Positions 9,470 through 20,544 are shown, counted from the stretch's first letter. The stretch: 64,000 nt of DNA from Chlorocebus sabaeus (GCF_047675955.1 NC_132912.1:21364500-21428499), one strand, 5' to 3'. Translations and numbers: made by a program. Notes: generated by a model not told the origin, from the letters alone.

Positions 9470-10170
9470 TAAATACTAAAATTATTTTTCAGTCTCTCAA
9501 ACCTAAAAGGCTACCCTGAGCTTCTTATACTTTGCTATGGTGTCAAATCCCAGCAGTGTATTTGGCAACCAACCTTTTGGTAACTGAGAGCTTCCATGTT
9601 CACTTTAGGGCAGGAGACACTGACAAGGAACAAGAGAGGGAGCCCTGTGTCAGACTGCACTCAGGAATCCTGGTTTGTAAAGAAAACAGTGCAATGGCCA
9701 GGCAGGTAGCTAGGAGGACAAGAGGACAGCCTCAATAAATTGGATGGCAATCCATGAGCTGAGATTTTGGGGTCTCTTGATGCAAGCTGAAAGGTCCCCT
9801 GTTACCGATTCAGACATTGTATGATCAGCGTATGCAACACAGTTTTCCACATCTGAATGTTTTTCTCGTCCTATTTTGCTGTTATCACACCATCAAGAAT
9901 AAAGAAATGGCCAGGAACCTACCTGGTACTCGCAATGATTGGAAGTAGGAAGGAAGAAGGCAAACAGAATAAGCTTAATGGAACGTGGCACTTCTAATTG
10001 GATCGTATTGCGTTTTAGTGCCCTCCTTTACCATGTAAGTCTAGACACTGTGATATATACGCAGAGAGGAAAAGAGCAACATCGATCTCAACAGCCAATG
10101 AATTCATGCCTTCTCCCCACTCTCTGTCACTAAAGCTTTTGTATTCCTAAATTTATCGAACTCCCTCCAG
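9470..10170. other. No repeat or gene recognised
   Basis: About 700 bases without a known element. Short frames at 9532-9738 and 9939-10133 show no domain or family resemblance. Confidence 0.4.
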
Positions 10171-10189
10171 CCTAAAGAAAAGTTTTTCT

Positions 10190-10494
10190 GGCCAGGTGCA
10201 GTGGCTCATGCCTGTAATTCCAGAACTTTGGGAGGCCGAGGCGGGCGGATCACCTGATGTCGGGAGTTCGGGACCAGCCTGACCAACATGGAGAAACCCC
10301 GTCTCTACTAAAAACACAAAATTAGCCGGGCATGGTGGTACATGCCTGTAATCCCAGCTACTCAGGAAGGCTGAGGCAGGAGAATCGCTTGAACCTGGGA
10401 AGCGGAGGTTGCAGTGAGCCAAGATCGTGCTATTGTATTCCAGCCTGGGTAACAAGATCAAAACTCCATCTCAAAAAAAAAAAAAAAAAGAAAG
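10190..10494 (+). mobile_element. Alu: AluS SINE
   Basis: Full length, A-tail then GAAA repeats. Target-site duplication AAAGAAAAGTTTTTCT at 10174-10189 and 10495-10510. Confidence 0.95.
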
Positions 10495-10537
10495 AAAGAA
10501 AAGTTTTTCTAACCATTCTTAGAGAGCACTTTCTTCC

Positions 10538-10770
10538 TAAGAATCTTAATACCACACAGAGCACCTCATTTCATTCTCATGTCATTCTAAAAGCAGAGCA
10601 AGTTATGATCATCCCTATTTGTCAGATAGAAAAATGAAGGCATGCATTGGGGCTGGGGGGTAGGGGCGGTAGGGAAATACCAGCCTATAGAGGACTTAAG
10701 TGACCTGCCCATACAATATGGTCAGAAACAGAAACAGAACTCACAACCTCTTCTCTAGGCCAAACTAAAA
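10538..10770 (-). mobile_element. MIR: MIR SINE, decayed
   Basis: CATTCTCATGTCATTC, GATCATCCCTATTTGTCAGA, AAGTGACCTGCCCATACA and CAGAACTCACAACC occur in reverse-MIR order. Confidence 0.65.
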
Positions 10771-11030
10771 TGCTTGCTAAAAGATCTGGCACACACACCA
10801 AAATAAGTTAAAAGGTACCACAACAAAGACATCAGACAAATCCAGGGTGTGTTCATTTGTTAGGACAAATGAACTGGTTTTACCAACAAATCAATGGAAG
10901 TAGGTAATGGGGGACCAGCACTGACATAGGAAAAAAAAAAAAAAGACACTTAAGAGACCTAAAAACCAAACACAATGTAGGAAACTTGTTTGGATACTAA
11001 TGTTAAAAAAAAGTTTAAAAATACATTTAA

Positions 11031-11199
11031 ACCAGGCACAGTGGCACATGCTGGTAGTCCCAGCTACTTGGGAGGCCTTGCAAGGCAGGAGGATTGCTTG
11101 AGCCCAGGTGTTCAAGGCTGCAGTGAGCTATAATTGCACCTGTGAATAGCCACTGCACTCCAATCTGGGCAACATAGTGAGCTCCTGTCTCTAAAAAAT
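11031..11199 (+). mobile_element. Alu: Alu fragment with fused monomers
   Basis: Starts ACCAGGCACAGTGGCACATG, missing most of the left monomer, and ends at a short A-run. Confidence 0.85.
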
Positions 11200-11213
11200 A
11201 GTAATATATTTTT

Positions 11214-11480
11214 GGTTTGGGAGGCCAAGTCAGGCGGATCACGAGGTCAGGGTATCAAGACCATCCTCGCCAACATGGTGAAACACCATCTCTACTAAAA
11301 ATACAAAAATTAGCTGGACGTGGTGGCACGTGCCTGTAATCCCAGGTACTCAGGAGGCTGAGGCAGGAAAGTCACTTGAACCCAGGAGGCGGAGGTTGCA
11401 GTGAGCCAAGATCGTGCCACTGCACTCCAACCTGGGCAACAGAGTGAGACCCCACCTCAAAATGATAATAATAATATATT
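11214..11480 (+). mobile_element. Alu: AluS SINE, 5' truncated
   Basis: Begins inside the left monomer at GGTTTGGGAGGCCAAGTC and ends in an AAT-rich tail. Confidence 0.92.
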
Positions 11481-11634
11481 TTAGGAATAATCAGAAAAAT
11501 GTTCTCACTTTGGAGGAGAACAAAGTTATCTGCTGGGAGGAGTAAAATGAGGAATCACAAAGAGGAAAGAAAGAGGTAAGAGCAGTTTGCAGGCGGGAGA
11601 GTGATGTAACTGAGGTGGTAAAATGCAGTCTTGG

Positions 11635-11930
11635 CTGGGCGTGGTGGCTCACGTCTGTAAATCTCAGCACTTTGGGAGCCTGAGGCAGGTGGATCGCCTG
11701 AGGTCAGGAGTTCGGGCAGCCTGGCCAACAAGGTGAAACCCCATCTCTACTCAAAATACAAAAAATTAGCTGGGCATGGTGGCACATGCCTGTAATCCCA
11801 GCTACTTGGGAGGCTGAGGCAAGAGAATTGCTTGAAATGGGGAAGTGGAGGTTGCAGTGAGGCGAGATCGCACCATTGCACTCCAGCCTGAGCGACAGAG
11901 CAAGACTCTGTCTCACAAAAAAAAAAAAAA
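11635..11930 (+). mobile_element. Alu: AluS SINE
   Basis: Full length. Target-site duplication AAAATGCAGTCTTGG at 11621 and AAAATGCATTCTTGG at 11927. Confidence 0.95.
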
Positions 11931-12086
11931 TGCATTCTTGGTCATGATGGTGTGGTTCCCTCAGCCTAGCATGTCTACCTTGCCTCCCTTGCTCAGGCCC
12001 TTGTCCCAGGGGCAGCCTATTCAGACTTTACAGTGTGTATTAAACATCCCTGGCTGGAGAGGACATAGAGTCAGTAAAGATCTGGG

Positions 12087-12342
12087 ATTTTTTTTTTTTT
12101 TTTTAAGGCTCAAGTGACCCTCCCACCTGAGACTCCTGAGTAGCTGGGATTAAAGGCGTGCACCACCGTGCCTGGGTGGTTTTTTTTGTTTGTTTGATTT
12201 TTTTTTTTTTTTTAAGTTTTTGTAGAGATGGGAGTCTCACTATGTTGCCCAAGCTGGTCTTGAAATCCTGGTCTCAGATGATCTTCCCACCTCAGCCTCT
12301 CAAAGTCTGGGGATTACAGGTCCGAGTCACCACCCCCAGTCA
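12087..12342 (-). mobile_element. Alu: AluJ SINE, partial
   Basis: Lacks most of the right monomer at its left edge. Flanked by AAGATCTGGGATTTT and AAGGTCTGGGTTTT, probably the target duplication. Confidence 0.9.
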
Positions 12343-12349
12343 AGGTCTG

Positions 12350-12732
12350 GGTTTTGCAACAACCACAGAGACACCATCTGTATGGTGCTATAGGGAGAAG
12401 TCACTGGGGCACATAGCCACCAGCAGCTACTTTCACTCAACCTCAAAAATAATACTCTAGCTGCTAGTGAGAGGGGAATAAAGAGAGGGCAAAGCCTGGA
12501 AGTCGGAGGTTAGAGGCTGACAATGCTGCAGGCATTTTTCCTGGTCAAAAGAAAAGAGAAAAAAAAGTAGGTTTACAGGTGGATACCAAAGCCAATATTG
12601 GACAAGCAGTGCCAAAGGAAGCAAGAGAAGGAGGGAGTGCCTACGCTACCTTAAGGTGCTGGATTTATACGATTATGTGCTCCAGACAATTGTGTATATG
12701 TGTAGTGCTTTAGCCTCTGTATGGGTGAGGAA
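12350..12732. other. No feature seen
   Basis: Purine-rich single-copy-looking sequence without a recognised repeat or frame. Confidence 0.4.
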
Positions 12733-13170
12733 ATGATAGCTGCTATAATAAAGAGACCCAAAAATTCAATGGCTCAAACAAGATAAAAGTTTATGTCTTA
12801 CTCATCTAACAGTCCAATTTAAGAATTCCAGGTGGGTTTGTCCCCATTCCAGGGTGGCCCATGGCAGTCCTTCCACACATGACTTCCAAGGATGTCCAAG
12901 TTGTGGCCAAGCCAGACTGCAAGAATAGGGGCAAGAGAGTTGAGTTCAGGGCTAGAGACTTCCTCTCAAACAAGTAAATGGGAAGTTGCTCCCAACATTT
13001 CTGTTCATATTCCATCTATGAGAGCTGCGTTGCATAGCCACAGCTTGCTGCAAAGTGGGACATGAGCCGGGGGAATGTAGCCCCTGGAAATGCAGCCAAA
13101 CTCCGCAGTAGTATTCTAATACTAAGGAAGACTGGGAGGACAGAGTCTGGTGAAGCAGACTCCGCCATCA
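12733..13170 (-). repeat. Ancient interspersed repeat, unnamed family (copy B)
   Basis: AGCTGCTATAATAAAGAGAC, CAATGGCTCAAACAAG, AAAAGTTTATGTCTTACTCA and GGGAATGTAGCCCCTGG. Same order of motifs as copy A at 6131-6530. Confidence 0.5.
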
Positions 13171-13203
13171 TTTTTCTTCACCTGGTCAATGCCTTTATGG
13201 ATA

Positions 13204-13271
13204 TGTTAGTCCATTTTGCGTTGCTATAAAGGAATACCTGAGACTGGGTAATTTATAAAGAAAAGGAGGTT
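13204..13271 (-). mobile_element. MST-type (MaLR) LTR, first part
   Basis: TGTTAGTCCATTTTGCGTTG then GAGACTGGGTAATTTATAAA, the reverse complement of an MST/THE1 LTR 3' end. Split by an Alu and resumed at 13585. Confidence 0.9.
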
Positions 13272-13584
13272 TATTTTTTATTTATTTTTTATTTTTTTGA
13301 GACAGAGTCTCACTCTTCACCCAGGCTGGATTGCAGTGGCACAATCTTGGGTCACTGCAACCTCTGCCTTGGCCCAGGTTCAAGCAATTCTCCTGCCTTG
13401 GCTTCCCAACTAGCTGAGATTACAGGTGCCTGCCACCACCCCCAGCTAATTTTTGTATTTATAGTACAGACGGGGTTTTACCATGTTGGCCAGGCTGGTC
13501 TCAAACTCCCGACCTTCAGTGATCTGCCCATCTCGGCCTTCCAATGTGCTGAGATTATAGGCATGAGCCACCGCACCCAGCCCA
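13272..13584 (-). mobile_element. Alu: AluS SINE inside an LTR
   Basis: T/A-rich left tail, body ending CACCGCACCCAGCC. LTR sequence AAAAGGAGGTTTA before it is repeated as AAAAGAGGTTTATT after it. Confidence 0.95.
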
Positions 13585-13927
13585 GAAAAGAGGTTTATTT
13601 GGCTGACAGTTCTGCGGGATGCACACGCATGGCACCAGCATCTGTTTGGCTTCTGGTAAGGGGTCAGGGAGTTTATAATCACGGAGGAAACTGTCCGGGG
13701 AGCAGGCGCGTCACATGGCGAGAGCAGAAGCAAGAGAGAGGAGGAGAAGGTGCTAGACCCTAACGACCAGATCTGGCATGAAATCATTACTGTGGTGAGG
13801 GCACCAAGCCATTCATGAGGGATCCACCCCCAGGACCCAGACACCTCCCACTAGGTCCGACTTCCAACACTGGGGCTCACATTTCAACATGAGATGTGGA
13901 GGGGAGAAATATCCAGACAGTATCAAT
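13585..13927 (-). mobile_element. MST-type (MaLR) LTR, second part
   Basis: Continues the LTR: AGTTTATAATCACGGAGG, GTCACATGGCGAGAGCAG and CATTTCAACATGAGATG. GGATA occurs at 13199-13203 and 13928-13932, a 5-bp target duplication typical of ERVL-MaLR. It is therefore a solo LTR. Confidence 0.88.
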
Positions 13928-13943
13928 GGATAACATCTGACTC

Positions 13944-14130
13944 TTTTTTTTTTTTTTTTTTTTTTTTTTTGGCTAAAGAAAGTGCCCAGTTTATTGCTAG
14001 ACCAGACAAGTGTTTATTCCAAATTGTGATCAAGATAGAATAATTAAGTACTTTCCTTATATAATGAAAATTACCATTATCCTGTTAGTGCAATCAGCTT
14101 TCTGAGTTTATTGATACTGCATTAATATTA
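13944..14130 (-). pseudogene. Possible 3' end of a retrotransposed mRNA
   Basis: A pure T-run (13944-13970) is followed 20 bases later by TTTATT (13990-13995). Read on the minus strand this is AATAAA, about 20 bases, then poly(A): the layout of a polyadenylated mRNA end. The source is not recognised, and the far end is obscured by an Alu at 14133. An old LINE 3' end is the main alternative. Confidence 0.4.
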
Positions 14131-14132
14131 AA

Positions 14133-14425
14133 ATAGGCTGGGCATGGTGGTGGCTCATGCCTGTAATCCCAGCACCTTGGAAGGCCGAGGCCAAAGATCA
14201 CTTGAGGTCAGAAGTTTGAGACTACATGATGGACCACATGATGAAACTCCATCTGTACTAAAAATACAAAAATTAGCCAGACATGGTGACACATGCATGT
14301 AGTCCCAGCTACATGGCTGAGGAAGGAGAATCGCTTGAACCAGGGAGGCAGAGGTTGCAGTGAGTTGATATCGTGCCACTGCATTCCAGCCTGGGTGACA
14401 GAGGGAGACTCCATCTCAAAAAAGA
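14133..14425 (+). mobile_element. Alu: AluS SINE
   Basis: From GGCTGGGCATGGTGG to CTCCATCTCAAAAAAG, with small internal deletions near 14195 and 14315. Confidence 0.93.
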
Positions 14426-15869
14426 AAAAAATTAAATTAGAATAAACAGATGTTAATAGGCAGCATGCATATTTGATGTGCCTTTATTTTCTTCTGCTTC
14501 AGAATAGCACTTCATTCTTAAGTGTGTGAGTAAAGGAAGCAAAGTTGTAGTAAGCTATATTGATGGTATGTAAAAGAAATATAGGAAAGGTTTACATTTC
14601 ATTTGTTAGATTCCTGCCAAGTATTTTAAGTGGTAGGGTATATAAAAATAATATTTTAAATTATTAAAACACCTTGGTATTGGCTCATTTGATTACACTA
14701 TAAATTTTTCTCTAAAGGCAAGTATGGTATTTTATATTTTCTAACAATAATCCTATTCTTCCCTTTTCCTTATATTTTTCTTTGGTATTTTCCTGATGCA
14801 TTAGAAAATTATTTTCAAGTATAAGACTGGTTTGTAAAAATACCTACATATTGTGTGAGATGATCATTATCATTTTTTTCTCCACTACTTTCTCATCAAA
14901 TAAAGACAGACAAGAGTGATATAACAGTTGCCAAAGAAACAAAAGGCATCCCAGTTATTTCTGTGCTGGGATGGCTCTTGGCTTGCCGTTGCTGAAAAGC
15001 AAACAAGATACAGCCAAGAAATTGTGCCGTCGTTGCCTGGTTGGAAGGAAAGTTAGGGGCGCATATTCGGTTCAAGATGACATTCAGGGAGGACCCAATG
15101 TCAGTGTTCTGCCAAGTCACACACAAGGAGAGAAAATCTATAATGACAGTTCAAATCTGTCTTCCCCCAGCAAATTGTGTCCGCCCTGTTATAAACGGTA
15201 ACAACAGCACAGGAAATAGCTGACCTTCTTGCCATTGGTTAAGAGTTATTGCTAGCTCCTAGTTGGCTGATAGCTTGAGTCTCTGAAAAACAAGGAATAT
15301 TTCAGAAACCTAATTATGAAGAAGAGATACGTGCAATTTCCAGGTAAATGAAGCAAGTCTTGTACATGCCCAGATGTGACCAGGCCTCTGTTATATGAGC
15401 CCTGGCAAGTTAAACAGGCTATATCTTCTTGTTTGAAGCAGCTAAGAATGTCCCAAGCTCACTGCAATGCTAGGAGGCCCCAGCAATGACTCTTGAGAAA
15501 ACGTTTGAGACTAAACATGAAAGTTGCTCCCTAACCCGCAGTGTTATCATTGCAGTTGTTAACAAGATAAAGTAAATAAACCTAAACTCTCAGTGAACTT
15601 ATTTCTCAGTTTATTGAATTGAATTTCCTGACATGCTGCACTGGGTGCCCGGAATACAGAGATACATAAGGCCTGGTTCGGTGAGAGAGATGGTTATGGA
15701 GACAGATGATGACGGCAACTGAGAAACAGTCTAGGCAGACCCCAAACCCAGAGAAGGAGCAAAGATATCTCCCTGGAGATCAGGGAGAGCTCACAGCCAG
15801 AGATGCTTGAGATCAGGCAGACAAGAGGCATGCCTGTGTTTAACCCAGAAAAAAACGAAAAATTTGCTG
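14426..15869. other. 1.4-kb Alu-free block, no gene recognised
   Basis: AT-rich to about 14900, then more balanced. An ATG-initiated frame of 76 codons (14971-15201, plus) has no family resemblance and overlaps an antisense frame. ATTGG/CCAAT-type boxes occur near 15233. I see no exon evidence. Confidence 0.4.
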
Positions 15870-16174
15870 GCCGGGCATGGTGGCTCACGCCTGTAATCCC
15901 AGCACTTTGGGAGGCCAAGGTAGGTGGATCACAAGGTCAGCAGTTCCAGACCAGTCAGGCGAATATGGTGAAACCCCATCTCTACTAAAACCACAATAAT
16001 TAGCTGGGCATGGTGGCAGGGACCTGTAGTCCCAGCTACTTGGGAGGCTGAGGCAGGAGAATTGCTTGAACCCAGGAGGCAGAGGTTGTAGTGGACTGAG
16101 ACTGCACCATTGCACTCCAGCCTGGGCGACAGAGCAAAGCTCTGTCTCAAAAAAAAAAAAAAAAAAAAAAAAAA
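15870..16174 (+). mobile_element. Alu: AluS SINE
   Basis: GGCCGGGCATGGTGGCTCAC to a long A-tail (16149-16174). Full length. Confidence 0.95.
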
Positions 16175-16262
16175 GAACAGTTTGCATATTACTTGTGGGA
16201 TAACCTTTGGGGGGCAGTGGTTTCATTGGAAAGTTAAATAATAGTTATAATGACTACCATTT

Positions 16263-16950
16263 TGTTGCAGGAAGGCAGGGACCCCAAATGGAGGGACTAG
16301 CTGGAGCTGTGGCAGAGGAACATAAATTGTGAAGATTTCATTTTAATATGGACATTTATCAGTTCCCAAATAATGCTTTTATAATTTCTTACACCTGTTT
16401 TACTTTTATCTCTTAATTCTGTTATCTTCGTAAGCTGAGGATGTACGTCACCTCAGGACCACTGTGATAATTGTGTTAACTGTACAAATTGATTGTAAAA
16501 CATGTGTGTTTGAACAATATGAAATCAGTGCACCTTGAAAAAGAACAGAATAATAGCAATTTTTAGGGAACAAGGGAAGACAACCATAAGGTCTGACTGC
16601 CTGTGGGGTTGGGCAAAAAGAGCCGTATTTTTCTTCTTGCAGAGAGCCTATAAACATATGTGTAAGTAGGGAAGATATCGCTAAATTCTTTTCCTAGCAA
16701 GGAATATTAATGTTAATACCCTGGGGAAAGAATGCATTCCTCAGGGGAGGTCTATAAACAGCCGCTCTGGAAATGTCTGTATTATGCGGTTGAGATAAGG
16801 ACTGAGATGCGCTGTGGTCTCCTGCAGTACCCTCAGGCTTACTAGGGTGGGGAAAAACCCAGCCCCAGTAAATTTGTGGTCAGACTGGTTCTCTGCTCTA
16901 GAACACTGTTTTCTATTGTTTAAGATGTTTATCAAGACAATACGTGCACC
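16263..16950 (+). mobile_element. Solo LTR of the ERVK (HERV-K/HML) class, first part
   Basis: Starts TGTTGCAGGAAGGCAGGGAC and includes TAAGCTGAGGATGTACGTCA and CATGTGTGTTTGAACAATAT, the pattern of HML-type LTRs of the LTR3/LTR13/MER9 kind. Split by an AluYR, continuing at 17256. No gag, pol or env lies next to it. Confidence 0.88.
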
Positions 16951-17255
16951 GCCGGGCGCGGTGGCTCAAGCCTGTAATCCCAGCACTTTGGGAGGCCGAG
17001 ACGGGCGGATCACGAGGTCAGGAGATCGAGACCATCCTGGCGAACACGGTGAAACCCCGTCTCTACTAAAAAAAATACAAAAAACTAGCCGGGCGAGGTG
17101 GCGGGCGCCTGTAGTCCCAGCTACTCAGGAGGCTGAGGCAGGAGAATGGCGTAAACCTGGGAGATGGAGCTTGCAGTGAGCTGAGGTCCGGCCACTGCAC
17201 TCCAGCCTGGGCGACAGAGCAAGACTCCGTCTCAAAAAAAAAAAAAAAAAAAAAA
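16951..17255 (+). mobile_element. AluYR: AluYR, Old World monkey-specific type
   Basis: Near-intact copy with GGTGGCTCAAGCCTG, GAGGCCGAGACGGGCGG, CTAGCCGGGCGAGGTGG and GTCCGGCCACTGC. These are cercopithecid AluYR bases. Target duplication AGACAATACGTGCACC at 16935 and 17256, still perfect. Confidence 0.95.
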
Positions 17256-17604
17256 AGACAATACGTGCACCGTTGAACATAGACCCTTATTGGTGTTCTG
17301 CTTTTACCCTTTGCCTTGTGATCTTTGTTGGACCCTTATCAGTAGTTCTCCTTTTTGCCCTTTGAAGCATGTGATCTACTCCCTGTTCTTACATCCCCTC
17401 CCCTTTTGAAACCCTTAGTAAAAAAACTTGCTGGTTTGAGGCTAAGGTGGGCATCATGGTCCTACCGATATGTGATGTCACTCCCAGTGGCCCAGCTGTA
17501 AAATTCCTCTCTTTGTACTCTTTCTCTTTATTTCTCAGCCGGCTGACACTTATGGAAAATAGAAAGAACCTACGTTGAAATATTGGGGGCAGGTTCCCCC
17601 ACTA
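17256..17604 (+). mobile_element. Solo LTR of the ERVK class, second part
   Basis: TTTGCCTTGTGATCTTTG, CCCTCCCCTTTTGAAACCC, AAACTTGCTGGTTTGAGG and AAAGAACCTACGTTGAAAT complete the LTR. CCATTT flanks it at 16257-16262 and 17605-17610, the 6-bp duplication typical of ERVK. The LTR without the Alu is about 1.0 kb. Confidence 0.88.
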
Positions 17605-17656
17605 CCATTTATTGAGTTACGCTACTGTACTAAGCTGGATATAAATACAGATATAT

Positions 17657-17922
17657 AAAATTAGTTTACTAGAACTACCATAATGAAATCATTAACTGGG
17701 TGACTTAAACAATAGAAATTTATTTTTCTTCCAGTTCTAGAGGCTGAAAATCCAAGATCAAGGTGGTGAGCAGGGCTGGTTTCCTCTGAGGACTCCCTCC
17801 TTGGCTTGCAGATGGCTGCCTTGTTGCTGCTTCTTCATGTGGCTGTCCCTCTGTGCACATATGCCCCTGCTGTCTCTCTGTGTATCTTAGCCTCCTCTTC
17901 TTATAAGGACGCCAGTCCATTT
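17657..17922 (-). mobile_element. MLT1-type (MaLR) LTR, first part
   Basis: AACTGGGTGACTTAAACAAT, AGTTCTAGAGGCTGAAAATC, CCTTGGCTTGCAGATGGC and CTTCTTATAAGGACGCCAGT are the reverse complement of an MLT1A/B-like LTR. Confidence 0.85.
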
Positions 17923-18240
17923 GGGTCTTGTTTTTGTTTTTGTTTTGCTTTGTTTTGTTTTTGGAGATAGAGTTTCACTCTGTCACCCAGGCTGGAGTGC
18001 AAGGGCGCTATCTCAGCTCACTGCAAACTCTGCTTCCTAGGTTCAAGTGATTCTCCTGCCTCAGCCTCCCAAGTAGCTGGGATTACAGGCATGTACCACC
18101 ACACCCAGATAATTTTGTATTTTTTAGTAGGGACGGGGTTTTGCTATGTTGGCCAGTCTGGTCTTGAACTCCTCAAGTGATCTGCCTGCCTCGGCCTCCC
18201 AGAACACTGGGATTACAGGCGTGAGCCACTGCGCCTGGCT
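17923..18240 (-). mobile_element. Alu: AluS SINE inside an LTR
   Basis: GTTTT-rich tail then a full Alu ending CACTGCGCCTGGCT. Target duplication GACGCCAGTCCATTTGG (17907) and GACACCAATCCATTTGG (18241). Confidence 0.95.
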
Positions 18241-18400
18241 GACACCAATCCATTTGGATTACAGCCCACCTTGAGCTTCATTTTAACTTAATTACCTCTT
18301 TAAAGATCCTATCTCCAAATATAATCACATTCTGAGATAGAAGGGGTTAGGGCTTCAATATATGAATTTTGGGAGCACACATTTCAGCTTATAATACATA
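18241..18400 (-). mobile_element. MLT1-type (MaLR) LTR, second part
   Basis: Continues with TTAACTTAATTACCTCTTTA, CTATCTCCAAATATAATCAC and GGGCTTCAATATATGAATTT. Confidence 0.85.
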
Positions 18401-18439
18401 TGTGTCCATGTATATACTTAAACATATAATTTTATCTTC

Positions 18440-18600
18440 AACCACTCTCTAATGGTCCTGCCATTCCATTTTACAGATGAGGAACTGATGCTCAGATAGG
18501 CTTAATAATTAGCCCAATGTCACCTGATTAATAAGTGTCAGGAAATGTAAACCCAGGACTGTCTGACTGCAAAACCCAGGCTTTTAACCACCATGCTATA
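18440..18600 (-). mobile_element. MIR: MIR SINE
   Basis: CCATTTTACAGATGAGGAAC, AGCCCAATGTCACCTGATTA and TTTTAACCACCATGCTATAC follow reverse-MIR order almost end to end. Confidence 0.88.
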
Positions 18601-19195
18601 CTTCGAAGGGAGAAAAAAATAAGTAGCAGTTATAAAAATTCTTGTGTGTTACCTGGTATCCGTTTGCACACTCAACCATACCATTAATTGGCCCAACATT
18701 TATTGTGTGCTTATGACATATCCCAGGTAACAGGAGAAGTTGTGACTCTTTCATGAGAGAGTTGCAGAATTAAATTGGAAATAATTTTATATTTGGAAGA
18801 ACCGTGCAGTTCTCCCAGACAGGAAACCTACTGTACGGGAGCGGTTAGAATTCTATCAGGCTCAGGGATATTTAGAGCTAGGAAAAAAAGTATCCAAAAT
18901 CCAGTCAGTGGATGTGGGCTTATAGACACTGTAAAGAGATAGTAGAAGATTTGGTAATGTAAAACTTGAACTTAAAGGATATGAAATTATGTGCCCACCT
19001 TCTGTAAGTTATGGAATCACTGACGTAGCACCTAGGGTAGGGCTCAAGGTATTCCCACTCTATTGTAGACATGGATTCTGTTGCATCTTCCCAAATAATT
19101 ATCTTGAGAAGGCAATCCCTAACTGTTATTGTTCTTTAGTGGACAAGAGTATTTAACCTTGAGAGAATTCAAAATGAAGTACAGAAATGTTTAAG
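18601..19195. other. Mostly unassigned; short L2-like segment
   Basis: 18685-18740 (CCAACATTTATTGTGTGCTT) resembles an L2 3' end in reverse. The rest shows no recognised element. Confidence 0.4.
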
Positions 19196-19198
19196 ATC

Positions 19199-19505
19199 AC
19201 CAGGCACAGTGGCTCACGCTTGTAAACCTAGCACTTTGGGAGGCCGAGGTGGGTGGATTACTTGAGGTCAGGAGTTCGAGACCAGCCTGGTCAACATGGT
19301 GAAACCCCATCTCTATTAGAAATACAAAAATCAGCTGGGTATAGTGTCGGGTGCCTGTACTCCCAGCTACTTGGGAGACTGCAGCAGGAGTATTGCTTGA
19401 ACCCAGGAGGCAGAGGTTGCAGTGAGCCAAGACTGTGTCACTGTACTGTAGCCTGGGCAACAGAGCAAGACTCTGTCTCAAAAAAAAAGAAAAGAAAGAA
19501 AGAAA
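19199..19505 (+). mobile_element. Alu: AluS SINE
   Basis: CCAGGCACAGTGGCTCACGC to an A-tail with GAAA repeats. Confidence 0.94.
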
Positions 19506-19582
19506 TTTTTAAGGGAGTGAAACTTGTACTACTGATATCTCAATATTAAGGAATCTGGACATACTAATAGTACTTATAATAC

Positions 19583-19629
19583 TTGTTATGGACTGAGTAT
19601 TTGTTCCCCCGAAAATTCATATGTTGAAA
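19583..19629 (+). mobile_element. MLT1/MST LTR start, short fragment
   Basis: TGTTATGGACTGAGTATTTG then AAAATTCATATGTTGAAAT matches the 5' edge of a MaLR LTR. It breaks off before an AT-rich stretch and an Alu. Confidence 0.7.
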
Positions 19630-19674
19630 TATTTTTTATATAAATATATATATTTGGGTTTCTGTGGGATTTTT

Positions 19675-19963
19675 TCAGTAGAGACAGGGTCTCACTCTGT
19701 CACTCAGACAGGAGCGCAGTGGCACAATCATAGCTCACTGCAGCCGCAAACTCCTGGGCTCCAACCATCCTCCCACCTCAGCCTCCTCGTAGCTGGAACT
19801 GCAGGCACACACTACCACTCTTGACTACTTTTTCTATTTTTTTTTTGAAATGGGGGTTTTGCTATGTTACCCGGACTGGTCTCGAACTCTTGGGCTCAAG
19901 AGATCATCCTGTCTTGCCACCAAAAGTGCTAGGATTACAGGCGTGAGCCACCATACCCAGCCT
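19675..19963 (-). mobile_element. Alu: AluJ SINE
   Basis: Diverged, without a clear T-tract at its left edge; ends CACCATACCCAGCC. Confidence 0.92.
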
Positions 19964-20079
19964 AGACTTACGTTTTTAAGTTGAAAGTTTACTACGTTTT
20001 ATGTAATATTGGCACTTAGAGTTAAGGCTGGCTATATGGTCATGTTTAATGATTAAATTTATAAAAATTAAACATTTTA

Positions 20080-20212
20080 GTCAGGCAAGTTGGCACACAC
20101 CTGTAATCCCAGTTACTCAAGGAGGCTGAGGCAGGAGGATCACTTAAGGTCAGGAGTTCAAGACCAGCCTGAGCAACATAGCAAGGCCCACCACCTCAAG
20201 AAAAGAAAGGGA
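20080..20212 (+). mobile_element. FLAM: Free left Alu monomer (FLAM)
   Basis: One monomer, AGTCAGGCAAGTTGGCAC to GCCCACCACCTCAAG. Flanked by ATTAAACATTTT at 20068 and 20217, its target duplication. Confidence 0.85.
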
Positions 20213-20544
20213 TAATTAAACATTTTGGAAAGTTTAACAGCCAGACATCTGAGTTACTTTAAAGGGAAATAAATACATTAATGAGTTATTACTGCAGTTT
20301 CAAATAAGTAGAAGTTTAGATTTATAAACGGGGCCAAATATTAATCAAAGGCGCCCCTCTTACAGTGTTGCGATTTGCTAGATTTATAAACAGAAATTTC
20401 TAAATTGACCTGAAAAGAAAGAACTTGATTTTTTGATATGTAATCTAAATAAATGGCAATTTTTAAAATCGAAGTAAACCCCTGAAGAAGCTTTCTGTGG
20501 ACAAAGCAGAAAAAGGTGTGGTTGGAACCTAAGAAAGGAAGCAT

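Noticed and set aside
14971..15201. ATG-started 76-codon frame
   Set aside because: No resemblance to a known family, overlaps an equally long antisense frame, and no neighbouring exon signals.
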